Assembly (NCBI RefSeq): GCF_051200875.1
Contig: NZ_CP195191.1
Span: 3,348,001 to 3,412,000 of the forward strand
From: Pseudotabrizicola sp051200875
Lineage (GTDB): Bacteria > Pseudomonadota > Alphaproteobacteria > Rhodobacterales > Rhodobacteraceae
Length of the DNA: 64,000 nucleotides
Reading direction: 5' to 3'
In this document: positions 43,305 to 51,749 of the stretch, piece by piece
Numbering within the stretch: the first letter of the stretch is position 1
How the letters are laid out: the number at the start of each line of letters is the position of its first letter
Position numbers and translations under genes: made by a program
Notes under the pieces: model-generated
What the model was told of the DNA's origin: nothing
Database searches by the model: none
What the model saw: the letters and a program-made list of their open reading frames with translations, nothing else

Positions 43305-44771
43305 ATGTTTTCACGGCGTGGATTCCTTCAGGCGGCTTTGTCTGGATTGCTGGTGCAGGGCCTTGGCCCGGCTTTGGCAGAGGCGCCGGAGCGTTCGCCA
43401 AGACCTGTGCCAAGAGGCGGTCATCCAAAGGTGGCCACGGGGTCGGTTGAGGCGCTGATTGCAGCGGCCAAACTGACCGGAGTGGTGGGCTTTGCAGTGC
43501 TGGATGTGGCCAACGGCTCGGTACTTGAGACACATAACCCCGATCAGCAGGTGCCACCGGCAAGCGTGACGAAAGCGGTGACAGCTCTTTATGCGCTGGA
43601 GCGGCTGGGGCCGGGCTTTCGGTTCCGGACAAGGGTTTTGGCCACGGGTCCGGTGCAGGCGGGCATTGTGCAGGGCGATCTGGTGCTGGCGGGCAGCGGT
43701 GATCCGACGTTGCAGACCGACCAGTTGGGCGATCTGGCGGCGGCACTGGCCGCGCGGGGGATCAAGGGCGTGACGGGGCGCTACCTTGTCTGGGACGGGG
43801 CGTTGCCTTCGGTGCCGCATATCGCGGGCGATCAGCCGGTTCAGGTGGGCTACAACCCCGGCCTTGGCGGGCTGAACCTGAACTTCAACCGGGTCTATTT
43901 CGAATGGAAGCGGCAAGGGCAGGGCTGGGGCGTGACCATGGACGCGCGGGGCGAGCGCTTTGTGCCAATGGTGTCGATGGCGCGGATGAAGATTGTCGGG
44001 CGGACCGCCCCGCTGTTCACCTATGCCACGCAGGGCAGCGCCGAGGACTGGACGGTGGCCGAGGGCGGTTTGGGCAAGGGCGGCGGGCGATGGTTGCCGG
44101 TGCGTTTGCCGACAACCTATGCGGCCGAAGTGTTCAGCACCCTGACCAAGGCGCAGGGCTTGGCCTTGCCAGAGGCGCAAACGGTTTTGACCGAGCCTGT
44201 GGGGCAAGAACTGGCGGCTGTGAAAAGCGAGCCTTTGACCGACGTGCTGCATGACATGCTGAAGTTTTCGACCAACGTCACCGCCGAATGTGTGGGGTTG
44301 CGGGCCTCGGGCGCGGGCAGTCTTGCTGCGTCAGGCGCCGCCATGACCGAATGGGTGCGGACCCGGTTCGGAGTGGCCAATCTGCATGTCGATCATTCAG
44401 GTCTTGGTGGCGACAGCCGGGTGACGGCTGGGGATATGGCCAAGATCCTGCTTGGGGCCAAAGGCACGGGCCTGCAAGACATTTTGCGGAATGTCGGGAT
44501 GAAGGATGCCAAGGGCAAGGCCATTGAAGGCCACCCCGTGAAGGTGGTGGCCAAAAGCGGGACGTTGAATTTCGTCTCGGGCCTTGCGGGCTACATCACG
44601 CCCCCACAGGGGCGCGAATTGGCCTTTGCGATCTTTGCGGCGGATGTTCCTCGGCGCGAGTCGCTGGCGGAAGCCGACAGGGAGCTTCCGCCCGGCGGAG
44701 AGGCCTGGACCAAAAGAGCGCGGATGCTTCAGGCGCAGTTGATCAGCCGATGGGCCGTAACGCTGGCTTGA
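43305..44771 (+). CDS. dacB: D-alanyl-D-alanine carboxypeptidase/endopeptidase (PBP4 type, Tat-exported)
   Basis: Trims or cleaves peptidoglycan cross-links in the periplasm. The SxxK nucleophile motif is SVTK at about 87-90, the SxN motif appears in KFSTNVTAE and the KTG-like box is KSGTLNFVSG. This arrangement, with the extra domains between SxxK and SxN, is typical of class C PBP4. Unusually, the N-terminus is a twin-arginine signal, SRRGFLQAALSGL, then cleavage after ALAEA. The ATG at 43305 fits this signal; an upstream GTG at 43287 is an alternative. Length is about 488 residues. Confidence 0.93.
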   Translation: MFSRRGFLQAALSGLLVQGLGPALAEAPERSPRPVPRGGHPKVATGSVEALIAAAKLTGVVGFAVLDVANGSVLETHNPDQQVPPASVTKAVTALYALERLGPGFRFRTRVLATGPVQAGIVQGDLVLAGSGDPTLQTDQLGDLAAALAARGIKGVTGRYLVWDGALPSVPHIAGDQPVQVGYNPGLGGLNLNFNRVYFEWKRQGQGWGVTMDARGERFVPMVSMARMKIVGRTAPLFTYATQGSAEDWTVAEGGLGKGGGRWLPVRLPTTYAAEVFSTLTKAQGLALPEAQTVLTEPVGQELAAVKSEPLTDVLHDMLKFSTNVTAECVGLRASGAGSLAASGAAMTEWVRTRFGVANLHVDHSGLGGDSRVTAGDMAKILLGAKGTGLQDILRNVGMKDAKGKAIEGHPVKVVAKSGTLNFVSGLAGYITPPQGRELAFAIFAADVPRRESLAEADRELPPGGEAWTKRARMLQAQLISRWAVTLA

Positions 44772-44777
44772 GGCGGA

Positions 44778-44978
44778 TCAGAACGCGCAACCGGGCTTGA
44801 TGCCGAATTTCTTGAAGATCGACGCGGCGGGGCAGAAGCCGGTGAAGGACGATTGCAGCAGGTTCAGGCCGATGAAGGCGGTGAACCAGACGAAATTTGG
44901 CGAGACGAACAGCGTAAGGACCACCGAAAGCAGGGTCATCAGGCCAGCGAAGGCAAGAACGGTACGGTCGAGGGTCAT
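44778..44978 (-). CDS. DUF2892 family membrane protein
   Basis: A 66-residue protein with two membrane helices separated by a Phe/Val-rich turn: VLAFAGLMTLLSVVLTLFV and FTAFIGLNLLQSSF. The ending GFCPAASIFKKFGIKPGC carries the Cys-Pro motif typical of DUF2892 proteins, often fused or adjacent to rhodanese domains (YgaP-like). A GGAG precedes the ATG at 44978; an upstream ATG at 44990 would add four residues. No rhodanese gene is adjacent. Confidence 0.88.
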   Translation of the reverse strand: MTLDRTVLAFAGLMTLLSVVLTLFVSPNFVWFTAFIGLNLLQSSFTGFCPAASIFKKFGIKPGCAF

Positions 44979-45053
44979 GAGTGGCTCCATTGATAAGACC
45001 CCCGCGATATAGCGGAGGTCTTTGTGATATTCAATAGAGTGAATATGTTTTCT

Positions 45054-46022
45054 TTAGCCGTGCCAGAACAAGGCCATCTGGTAGACGATCGGGATGCCGA
45101 CCAGCAGCATGAAGGGGAAGGTGATCCCAAGTGAGGCTGTCAGGTAGATAGAGGGGTTGGCTTGCGGAAAGGTGGCGCGGACCGCTGCGGGCGCGTCTAT
45201 ATAGCTGGCCGAGGCGGCAACCGCGCCAAGAACAAAGGCCGAGCCGAGTGGCAATCCGGCAAGTGTCGCCAAGCCCGTTCCGACAAAGCCGTTGAACAGG
45301 GGCATGGCCAAGCCAAAGGCCAGCATCCGACCGCCGACGGCAGCGAAGTCGCGCAATTGGCGGGCGGCGGTCATTCCCATTTCCAGAAGGAACAGAACAA
45401 GGACGCCCCGGAAAAGATCAACGAAGAACGGCTCGATCTTGCCGAAATTCGCATCCCCGACGCTGGCACCGATGGTCAGTCCGCCACCCAGCAAAAGCAG
45501 CCCCCGGCCCCGGAGCGTTTCCATGAGGATGGGGGCAAGGCCGCCGGTCTGGCCCGTGGCCCGGGCGAGTGCGAGCCTGCCATAGAACAGGGCGGCAAGG
45601 ATGCCGAGTTCCATCAAGGCGACAAGTCCGGTGATGTAACCTTCCATCGGGGTGCCTTGGCCATCGGCATAGCTGCGCGAGACGACGAAGGTGACCGAGG
45701 AGACCGAGCCGTAAAGCGCGGCGACCCCGGCGGCATTTGCGGCATCGAGCCGCAAGAGATGGCGGGCAACGAGGAAAGCCCCGAGCGGCAAGAGCAGGAC
45801 AAGCGCCCCGGTTGTCATCAGGGCGGCGGGCAGGGCGGAAAGATCGGCCTCGGCCAGTTCGCGCCCGCCCTGAAGGCCGATCGAGAACAAAAGGAAGATC
45901 GCGAAGATACGGATGACGGGTTCAGGGATTTCGAGATCCGAGCGGATCAGGGTTGCGATCATGCCCAGAAGAAAGGCGAGGGTCAGCGGGGATATCAGGT
46001 TTTCAACGATGACGGCGTCCAT
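45054..46022 (-). CDS. Sodium-dependent bicarbonate transporter family permease (SbtA/DUF897-like)
   Basis: A 322-residue membrane protein of the family named for cyanobacterial SbtA, a sodium-driven bicarbonate importer. It has about ten membrane segments in two inverted halves. Recognisable parts are SPLTLAFLLGMIATLIRSDLEIPEPVIRI, SIGLQGGRELA, GSVSSVTFVVSRSYA and a C-terminal ASASYIDAPAAVRATFPQANPSIYLT. The ATG at 46022 follows AGGAG; the frame stays open further upstream without homology. Proteobacterial homologues are not proven bicarbonate carriers. It is divergent from a LysR regulator, the likely controller. Confidence 0.9.
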   Translation of the reverse strand: MDAVIVENLISPLTLAFLLGMIATLIRSDLEIPEPVIRIFAIFLLFSIGLQGGRELAEADLSALPAALMTTGALVLLLPLGAFLVARHLLRLDAANAAGVAALYGSVSSVTFVVSRSYADGQGTPMEGYITGLVALMELGILAALFYGRLALARATGQTGGLAPILMETLRGRGLLLLGGGLTIGASVGDANFGKIEPFFVDLFRGVLVLFLLEMGMTAARQLRDFAAVGGRMLAFGLAMPLFNGFVGTGLATLAGLPLGSAFVLGAVAASASYIDAPAAVRATFPQANPSIYLTASLGITFPFMLLVGIPIVYQMALFWHG

Positions 46023-46124
46023 TCCGGTCTCCTGTAGGTGTGTGGAGCGCCTCTTGCGTGGTTTGAATTGAAAAGAGAAACAGGAAAATATAATAGGAAT
46101 GATGAGCAAAACGGATAAATTCAG
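46023..46124. promoter_or_regulatory. Divergent promoter region, SbtA-like gene / LysR regulator
   Basis: 102 bases with an AT-rich middle (46060-46110). LysR regulators usually bind a T-N11-A site in such a gap and control both genes. I did not find a single clear dyad. Confidence 0.4.
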
Positions 46125-46970
46125 ATGTACGACGTCGACACAGCGCTGTTGCGGACCTTTGTGACCTTGGCGGAAACGGGGAGCTTTTCGCGCACGGGGG
46201 AATTGGTCGGGCGGTCGCAATCGGCGATTTCGGCGCAGATCCGCAAGTTGGAAGACACCTTTGATCGCAGTTTGGTAGCGCGTGACACACGGAATGTCGC
46301 GTTGACGGCGGAAGGCGAGCGGCTGCTGGTTCACGCGCGGGCGATGGTTGCAGAGGCAGATGCCATGCTGGCGCGGTTTCGGGGCAGCGAGTTGACCGGA
46401 TCGGTGCGGTTTGGCAGCCCCGAGGATTTCGCGACCCATTATCTGCCCGGCGTTCTGGCGCAGTTCGCCAAGGTGCATCCGGCGGTCGAATTGCATGTGA
46501 CCTGCCTTTTGACCCTGCCGTTGGTCGATGCCTTTGCTGCGGGCGAGTTCGATCTTGTCGTGGTCAAGCAAGATCCCGCGCGGCCGTTTCCCGGGGCGCG
46601 GCCGCTGTGGCGCGAACGGCTGGTCTGGGTGGCCGCGCCCGGGTTCTCAACGGCACCTGACAGGCCGGTGCCGCTTGTCTTGTCGCCCGCGCCATGTGTC
46701 TATCGCAGCCGCGCTACGCGAGCGATGGAGGCTGCACGGCGAGGTTGGGTGGGGATATATGTCAGCCCCAGCTTTGCCGGGTCTGTGGCCGCGGTGCGGG
46801 CGGGGTTGGGCGCTATGGTGATGCCAGAGACGATGGTGCCATCGGATCTGACTGTGCTGACGGATTGGCCGGCCTTGGATGCGGCAGAGATGGCCCTGAT
46901 TGCACCTGCCCGACCGGCCCCTGCCGCAGCGGCTTTGGCCGAATTCATCAGCGAACGCGTACGGCGTTAA
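46125..46970 (+). CDS. LysR-family transcriptional regulator
   Basis: A 281-residue protein with an N-terminal winged helix-turn-helix (TALLRTFVTLAETGSFSRTGELVGRSQSAISAQIRKLE, residues about 5-45). The C-terminal periplasmic-binding-like effector domain begins near residue 90 (GSVRFGSPEDFATHYLPGVLAQF). It is encoded divergently from the SbtA-like gene at 102 bases distance, the classical layout in which a LysR protein activates its neighbour. Ligand unknown. Confidence 0.93.
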   Translation: MYDVDTALLRTFVTLAETGSFSRTGELVGRSQSAISAQIRKLEDTFDRSLVARDTRNVALTAEGERLLVHARAMVAEADAMLARFRGSELTGSVRFGSPEDFATHYLPGVLAQFAKVHPAVELHVTCLLTLPLVDAFAAGEFDLVVVKQDPARPFPGARPLWRERLVWVAAPGFSTAPDRPVPLVLSPAPCVYRSRATRAMEAARRGWVGIYVSPSFAGSVAAVRAGLGAMVMPETMVPSDLTVLTDWPALDAAEMALIAPARPAPAAAALAEFISERVRR

Positions 46971-46977
46971 CGGCGTA

Positions 46978-47400
46978 TCAGAGTTTCATGTGCCGCACGC
47001 GTGCGCCCCATTCGATGGCAGCGGCGTGAAGACGGTCTATGCTCAGCTCTTCGCGGATTTCTTCGAGCATCCGCAATTCCATGTCGCGCAGCTTGCCGTC
47101 GGCCGAAACCACGTCGCAGGCCAAGGCATAGGCGGTTTCGCCCAAGCGTTCCGGCAGGGCGGCCCGGATCAGGCCAAAAAGTGCCTCAAGCCCGTCTTCC
47201 TCTTCGAAAAGGTCAAACACCGTCTGGCTGACCCCCCGAATGCGGTCCAGATCATAGCCCACGAAGACAGGCATGTGATTGACCATCCGCTGAATGGCAA
47301 CAAGTTCCGAGGTCCGCATCTGTTCGTCAGCGGCGGAAACAGCCACCATGACGGCAACGAGTGCATCTTGGGCGGACATTGAGGGGGGTGTGTCTTGCAT
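46978..47400 (-). CDS. TerB-like tellurite-resistance-domain protein
   Basis: A 140-residue all-helical cytosolic protein. It has the TerB pattern of two short Asp/Glu metal-binding loops: AVSAADEQMRTSELVAI near the start and DVVSADGKLRDMELRMLEEI towards the end. Such domains are widespread; many homologues have no role in tellurite resistance. It is a single gene followed by a leftward pseudogene-like unit upstream; no ter operon is present. Confidence 0.85.
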   Translation of the reverse strand: MQDTPPSMSAQDALVAVMVAVSAADEQMRTSELVAIQRMVNHMPVFVGYDLDRIRGVSQTVFDLFEEEDGLEALFGLIRAALPERLGETAYALACDVVSADGKLRDMELRMLEEIREELSIDRLHAAAIEWGARVRHMKL

Positions 47401-47477
47401 GGGAAGAGCCTATTCGAATTGATCTGATGCTATGATCCGCAATCCCCTTCTGCAAGGCCCAGATGGGCCCATCCCGT

Positions 47478-48743
47478 TCAGGTTTGGGTCATGCGGTGCA
47501 GGGCGAGCCAGTATCCGTCCTCGTCTGTCATGCCTTCGGTCGCCAGAAGTTTACCGTTGTGGTCAAGCACATAAAGGCTGGGGCAACTGCTGAGCTGGAG
47601 GGCTTGTTCCACCAAACCCGAGGGGTCGTGCAATACGCGCAAAGGAAGACCCAAGGCGCGGGCCTGATCTTCGATCTGGTTGCGATCACGCCAAGAGCTT
47701 GGCTTGTCTTCGTGGCTGGTGATCAGGTGAATGGCCGCGATTTTGTCGGGCGCATGGGCGTAGAGTGGCATCAGCCCACGCAATTCATCTTGGAAGGGGC
47801 CATTTGTTCGATAGGGGCCAAGCACATAGACCAAGAGTACTTGGCCGGGGCGCATCTGTTTCAGGCTGTCGGTCAGGCTGACCTCTGGGCCAGCGGGCCA
47901 CTGACGGAAGGGATCAAGGCAGGGCAGGCGATAGGCGTGGGGGAAAGGGCGCCCCAGATGGCGTGACACGGCAGCGAGCCCCGTTTGCGCAGAAAGCGCG
48001 CCAAAAAACCGCGTCAGGCCGATTTGATCGGGGAATTCTAGGCCGCCGTTTTCGGTTAATGTCATCGCGCGGGCGGCGTCTCCTTGGGCAAAGGCGTGGA
48101 GGGCATCGAGAAAGACGTTCAGGCCGAAATATTGTGAGGGGATATTTCCGCCCTGCGACTTGACCATTGCCTGAACGGCCTGCTGGGCTGCGAGCGAAAG
48201 GTCACGCTTGCCTTAGGCGAAATAGGCAAGGGCAAGGAGATGGAGGAGGGTGATATCTTTTGAGGCAAGGATTTTCTTTTGCCGCGTCGCCGCCCCAACG
48301 AGGGGGCCAAGGATGGCAGTGCCAAAAGGCAGGACAGCGGTTTCCAGCGCCTTGGTCAATTTGGCGAAGTCTTTCCAGTTCCCGTGATTCCAGATCCGGT
48401 GAAGATCGACAAAGTGCACCCGCTTGGCGGCGACGGACTGAATGAAGTCTTCATTCAATGCCGGAAGGGTTTTCAGGCCCAGTGGAAAGGCCCGTTGCTT
48501 CAGCGCCCAGACCGCGTTCGTTGCCGGATTAAGCACGTGCAAGGACTGCATTCCATGCAAGCGGGCTTGGTCGAGCCTTTCAGGGGTTGGCGCATCTGCG
48601 TCGACTTGCAGAATTTCCCAGCCCGGCTGCAAACCCGCTGCCTCGGCAGGGCTACCCGGACAGATATCAGCAATGAGGCGCGAGTGTTTTTTCTGTTTGT
48701 CGATTAAGGAGGCTGGCCAGGACTGCAAAGCAAGGTCTGACAT
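47478..48743 (-). pseudogene. PDZ plus thioredoxin-like domain protein, interrupted by one in-frame stop
   Basis: Read right to left. 48743-48213 encodes a PDZ-like domain (DICPGSPAEAAGLQPGWEIL) and a helical region ending LLHLLALAYFA, then TAA. The same frame continues at once with GKRDLSLAAQQAVQA and a further 229 residues. Those have a thioredoxin-like fold tail (GQVLLVYVLGPYRT, LPLRVLHDPSGLVEQALQL, CPSLYVLDHNGKLLATEG). Because the frame does not change and the joint reads as coding, a single base substitution (probably from CAA, GAA or AAA) has interrupted one gene of about 421 codons. As it stands, two fragments could be made. Function unknown. Confidence 0.75.
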
Positions 48744-48916
48744 TGCACACTCACACAAGAAGTTTCTTTACTGGCACTGGTTTTGGCCGATCGTTGAGCC
48801 GAGACAGCCATGGGGCGAATAGCCCGTCAAGTGAGCTTGGCGTTGACCCTTGGGCGGTTCAGCACTAGGAGGTGCGGGCCGGGCGCATGGGGCGGCGGCG
48901 AGGATGGAGAAGTACA

Positions 48917-50497
48917 ATGTCTGCTTTGCGCGATGCCGCGATGAAATCGAAGGCCTGGCCCTTTGAAGAGGCCCGCGCGATCCTCAAACGTTATGAGAAG
49001 AAGGCCCCGGAAAAAGGCTATGTGCTTTTTGAAACCGGCTATGGCCCTTCCGGTCTGCCCCATATCGGCACCTTTGGCGAGGTGGCGCGGACAACGATGA
49101 TCCGCCGCGCCTTTGAGGTGATCTCGGATATTCCGACCCGTCTGATCTGTTTCTCGGACGATGTGGACGGTATGCGTAAGGTGCCGGACAATGTGCCGAA
49201 CCAAGACATGCTGCGGGAGAACCTTCAGCGCCCGCTGACCAGCGTGCCGGACCCGTTTGGCGAATACGAAAGCTTTGGCCACCACAACAACGCCATGCTG
49301 CGCAGGTTTCTGGATACCTTTGGCTTTGAGTATGAGTTCATCTCGGCCACCGAATTCTACAAATCGGGCCGCTTCGACGACACGTTGCGTCTGTGTGCCG
49401 AGCGTTATGGCGCGATCATGAAGATCATGCTGGCGTCCTTGCGTGAAGAGCGTCAGCAGACCTATTCGGCCTTTCTGCCCATTCACCCGGAAACGGGGCG
49501 CGTGCTTTATGTGCCGATGAAAGAGGTGAATGCCAAGGATGGCACGATCACCTTTGACGATGAAGATGGGCGCGAATGGACGCTGCCGGTGACGGGCGGC
49601 CATGTGAAGCTGCAATGGAAGCCCGATTTCGGCGCCCGTTGGGCGGCGCTGGGCGTGGACTTCGAAATGTATGGCAAGGACCATTCGACCAACACCCCGA
49701 TCTATGACGGGATCTGCGAGGTTCTGGGCGGCAAGAAGCCGAACCACATGACCTATGAGCTGTTCCTTGATGATCAGGGCCAGAAGATTTCGAAATCCAA
49801 GGGCAATGGTCTGACCATCGACGAATGGCTGACCTATGCGGCGACGGAAAGCCTGTCGTATTTCATGTATCAAAAGCCCAAGACCGCAAAGCGGATGCAT
49901 TTCGACGTGATCCCGCGTGCGGTGGATGAATATCATCAGCAACTGCGTGCCTATCCGGATCAGGATATCGACCAGCAGGTGAACAACCCTGTCTGGCATA
50001 TCCACGGCGGCAACCCGCCTGAGTCGAAGATGGTGGTGCCGTTCTCGATGCTGCTGAATTTGGCTTCGGTGGCCGGGGCAACGGATGCCAAGGGGCTGTG
50101 GGGCTATATCCGCGCCTATGCGCCCGAGGCCTCGCCGGAAACGCACCCCGATCTGGACGCGGCTGCCGGTTTCGCCGTGCGCTATTTTGCTGACAAGATC
50201 GCGCCGACCCGGACCTTCCGTCTGCCCGACGAAAAGGAACGTGCGGCAATCGAGGACCTGCGCGCACGTCTGGTGGCATGGGACGGCGGTGCCGATGCCG
50301 ATGCCTTGCAGTCGATGGTGTTTGCCGTGGGCAAGGACCACGGGTTCGAACCGCTGCGCGATTGGTTCAAAGCCCTTTACGAGGTGCTTTTGGGCGCCAG
50401 CGAAGGCCCGCGCTTTGGCGGCTTTATCGCGCTTTACGGCGTGAAAGAGTCGGTCGCTCTGATCGACAAGGGCTTGTCGGGCGCGCTGGTTGGGTAA
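48917..50497 (+). CDS. lysK: Lysyl-tRNA synthetase, class I
   Basis: Charges tRNA-Lys with lysine using a class I (Rossmann) catalytic core, as in archaea and many alphaproteobacteria, unlike the class II LysRS of E. coli. The HIGH motif is PHIG at 48-51 and the KMSKS motif is KISKSKG near residue 290. EMYGKDHSTNTPIYDGI and the long helical C-terminal anticodon-binding region match the family. The ATG at 48917 is chosen because it begins the conserved N-terminus and GGAG lies close upstream. Length is 526 residues. Confidence 0.96.
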   Translation: MSALRDAAMKSKAWPFEEARAILKRYEKKAPEKGYVLFETGYGPSGLPHIGTFGEVARTTMIRRAFEVISDIPTRLICFSDDVDGMRKVPDNVPNQDMLRENLQRPLTSVPDPFGEYESFGHHNNAMLRRFLDTFGFEYEFISATEFYKSGRFDDTLRLCAERYGAIMKIMLASLREERQQTYSAFLPIHPETGRVLYVPMKEVNAKDGTITFDDEDGREWTLPVTGGHVKLQWKPDFGARWAALGVDFEMYGKDHSTNTPIYDGICEVLGGKKPNHMTYELFLDDQGQKISKSKGNGLTIDEWLTYAATESLSYFMYQKPKTAKRMHFDVIPRAVDEYHQQLRAYPDQDIDQQVNNPVWHIHGGNPPESKMVVPFSMLLNLASVAGATDAKGLWGYIRAYAPEASPETHPDLDAAAGFAVRYFADKIAPTRTFRLPDEKERAAIEDLRARLVAWDGGADADALQSMVFAVGKDHGFEPLRDWFKALYEVLLGASEGPRFGGFIALYGVKESVALIDKGLSGALVG

Positions 50498-50501
50498 AGA
50501 G

Positions 50502-51200
50502 ATGGCGGTTGTTCAAGCAGCAACCGCCCTGCGCAATCTGGCCTATACGATTGCCGTGATCGCCGGGGCCTGGACAGTGTCCAGCCTTGGCTATTTCGGG
50601 CTGGAACCCGTTTTGCAGGCAGAAGTGGGGTATAATGACGCCCCCGTTGCCTATGCCTTTTATTACGGGCTTTGGGCGGCTGCGGTCTTTGCCGTCTTTC
50701 GCAAGAATTTTCAGGCGGTCGGGGATTTGTCGCTGACACCCTTGCGCGTGGCGGTGCTGGCGCTGATGGCCTTGTGTTTTGCCGGATTTGCCTTGTTCGT
50801 CTTGCCGCGCCTGCCCACGATGGAATGGACGCGGAGCCAAGACCCAGTGGAATTCTTCTGGGCGAATTCGTGGTATTTCCTGCCGAAAGCGGTGGAAATC
50901 CTGTTTCAGCAGGTGTTGATCGCGGCCCTTGTGTTTGCCTTGAGCGATCTGGGGCTGAAGACGTGGAAAGTGGCGCTGCTGGTTGCCCTCCTGTTTGGTG
51001 GCTTCCATGCGACCTTGGCCTTTTCCTATCCAAACCCGCTTTACGTCTTTCGCTATTCGGTGGCGGCCACCTTGTTCGGGGCCTTGGTGCCTTGGATTCT
51101 CTTGCGCCAAAGGCATGGATTTCTGATCACCCTTTCGATTCACGCGGGCTATTATGTGATCGACAGCATTGCCATTCATTACGCCTTCGCGGCGTCTTGA
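50502..51200 (+). CDS. CPBP-like polytopic membrane protein
   Basis: A 232-residue membrane protein with six or seven membrane segments. The arrangement resembles the CPBP intramembrane protease family (Rce1-like). A Glu-containing helix (KAVEILFQQVLIAAL) stands where EExxxR is expected. LLFGGFHATLAF supplies a FxxxH-like motif and SIHAGYYVIDS a HxxxN-like motif. The first motif lacks the second Glu and the Arg, so protease activity is doubtful. The ATG at 50502 lies four bases after the lysK stop, so it probably shares that transcript. Confidence 0.7.
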   Translation: MAVVQAATALRNLAYTIAVIAGAWTVSSLGYFGLEPVLQAEVGYNDAPVAYAFYYGLWAAAVFAVFRKNFQAVGDLSLTPLRVAVLALMALCFAGFALFVLPRLPTMEWTRSQDPVEFFWANSWYFLPKAVEILFQQVLIAALVFALSDLGLKTWKVALLVALLFGGFHATLAFSYPNPLYVFRYSVAATLFGALVPWILLRQRHGFLITLSIHAGYYVIDSIAIHYAFAAS

Positions 51201-51260
51201 CGGAAAGCGCGGCTGGTCTACCCTTCAAAATGGGGACATTCTCGGGGAAGGAGCGATGCC

Positions 51261-51656
51261 ATGCGCTTGGCACCACTTTTGACGGCCCTCTTTCTGGCTT
51301 TTCCGGCCTTTGCGCAGGAAGAGCCGATCCAGAATACCATTCGCAGCCAGATTGACGCCTTTCTGAAGGACGACTTCGCCACTGCCTTCAGCTTTGCCTC
51401 GCCCAGTATCCAGATGTTCTTCGGCACCCCCGAAAACTTTGGGCTGATGGTGCGCCAAGGTTATCCAATGGTCCATCGGCCCAGCGGTGTGAAGATGCTG
51501 GAATTGCGCGATGTTGGCGGGCGGCTATGGCAACGTGTGATGGTGACCGATCAGGCTGGAAAGCCGCATTTTCTGGATTACCAGATGATTGAAACGCCGG
51601 ATGGCTGGCAGATCAACGGCGTGCAGCTTTTGCCCGCATCGGATGTCAGCGCCTGA
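51261..51656 (+). CDS. DUF4864 family secreted protein
   Basis: A 131-residue protein with a signal peptide (MRLAPLLTALFLAFPAFA, cut before QEE). The mature part matches DUF4864: IQNTIRSQIDAFLKDDFATAFSFASP, then FGLMVRQGYPMV and a C-terminal LDYQMIETPDGWQINGVQLL. The fold is probably NTF2/cystatin-like. AAGGAG lies upstream of the ATG. Function unknown; likely periplasmic. Confidence 0.85.
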   Translation: MRLAPLLTALFLAFPAFAQEEPIQNTIRSQIDAFLKDDFATAFSFASPSIQMFFGTPENFGLMVRQGYPMVHRPSGVKMLELRDVGGRLWQRVMVTDQAGKPHFLDYQMIETPDGWQINGVQLLPASDVSA

Positions 51657-51670
51657 GACAAGGCGTCTGC

Positions 51671-51732
51671 CTTTATCTTGGTGGAAATATCCCCGCCGGA
51701 GGCATCGCCGGACGCGGGGGCTCGATGCCCCC
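51671..51732. repeat. Intergenic dispersed repeat, copy 2 (inverted)
   Basis: This is the inverted copy of the 60-base element at 8813-8872. Read on the plus strand it contains CTTTATCTTGG, AATATCCCCGCCGGAGGCAT and GGGGGCTCGATGCCCCC. It lies between the convergent DUF4864 and purK genes, as copy 1 lies between convergent genes, suggesting a role or preference at 3' ends. Confidence 0.8.
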
Positions 51733-51749
51733 AAGTCCGGCAATCCTGG

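Noticed and set aside
46978..47400. Tellurite resistance operon
   Set aside because: Only a single TerB-like domain protein is present; terZACDE partners are missing.
48827..50341. Leftward open frame of about 500 codons opposite lysK
   Set aside because: Antisense artefact of high GC. The plus strand encodes an unambiguous lysyl-tRNA synthetase.
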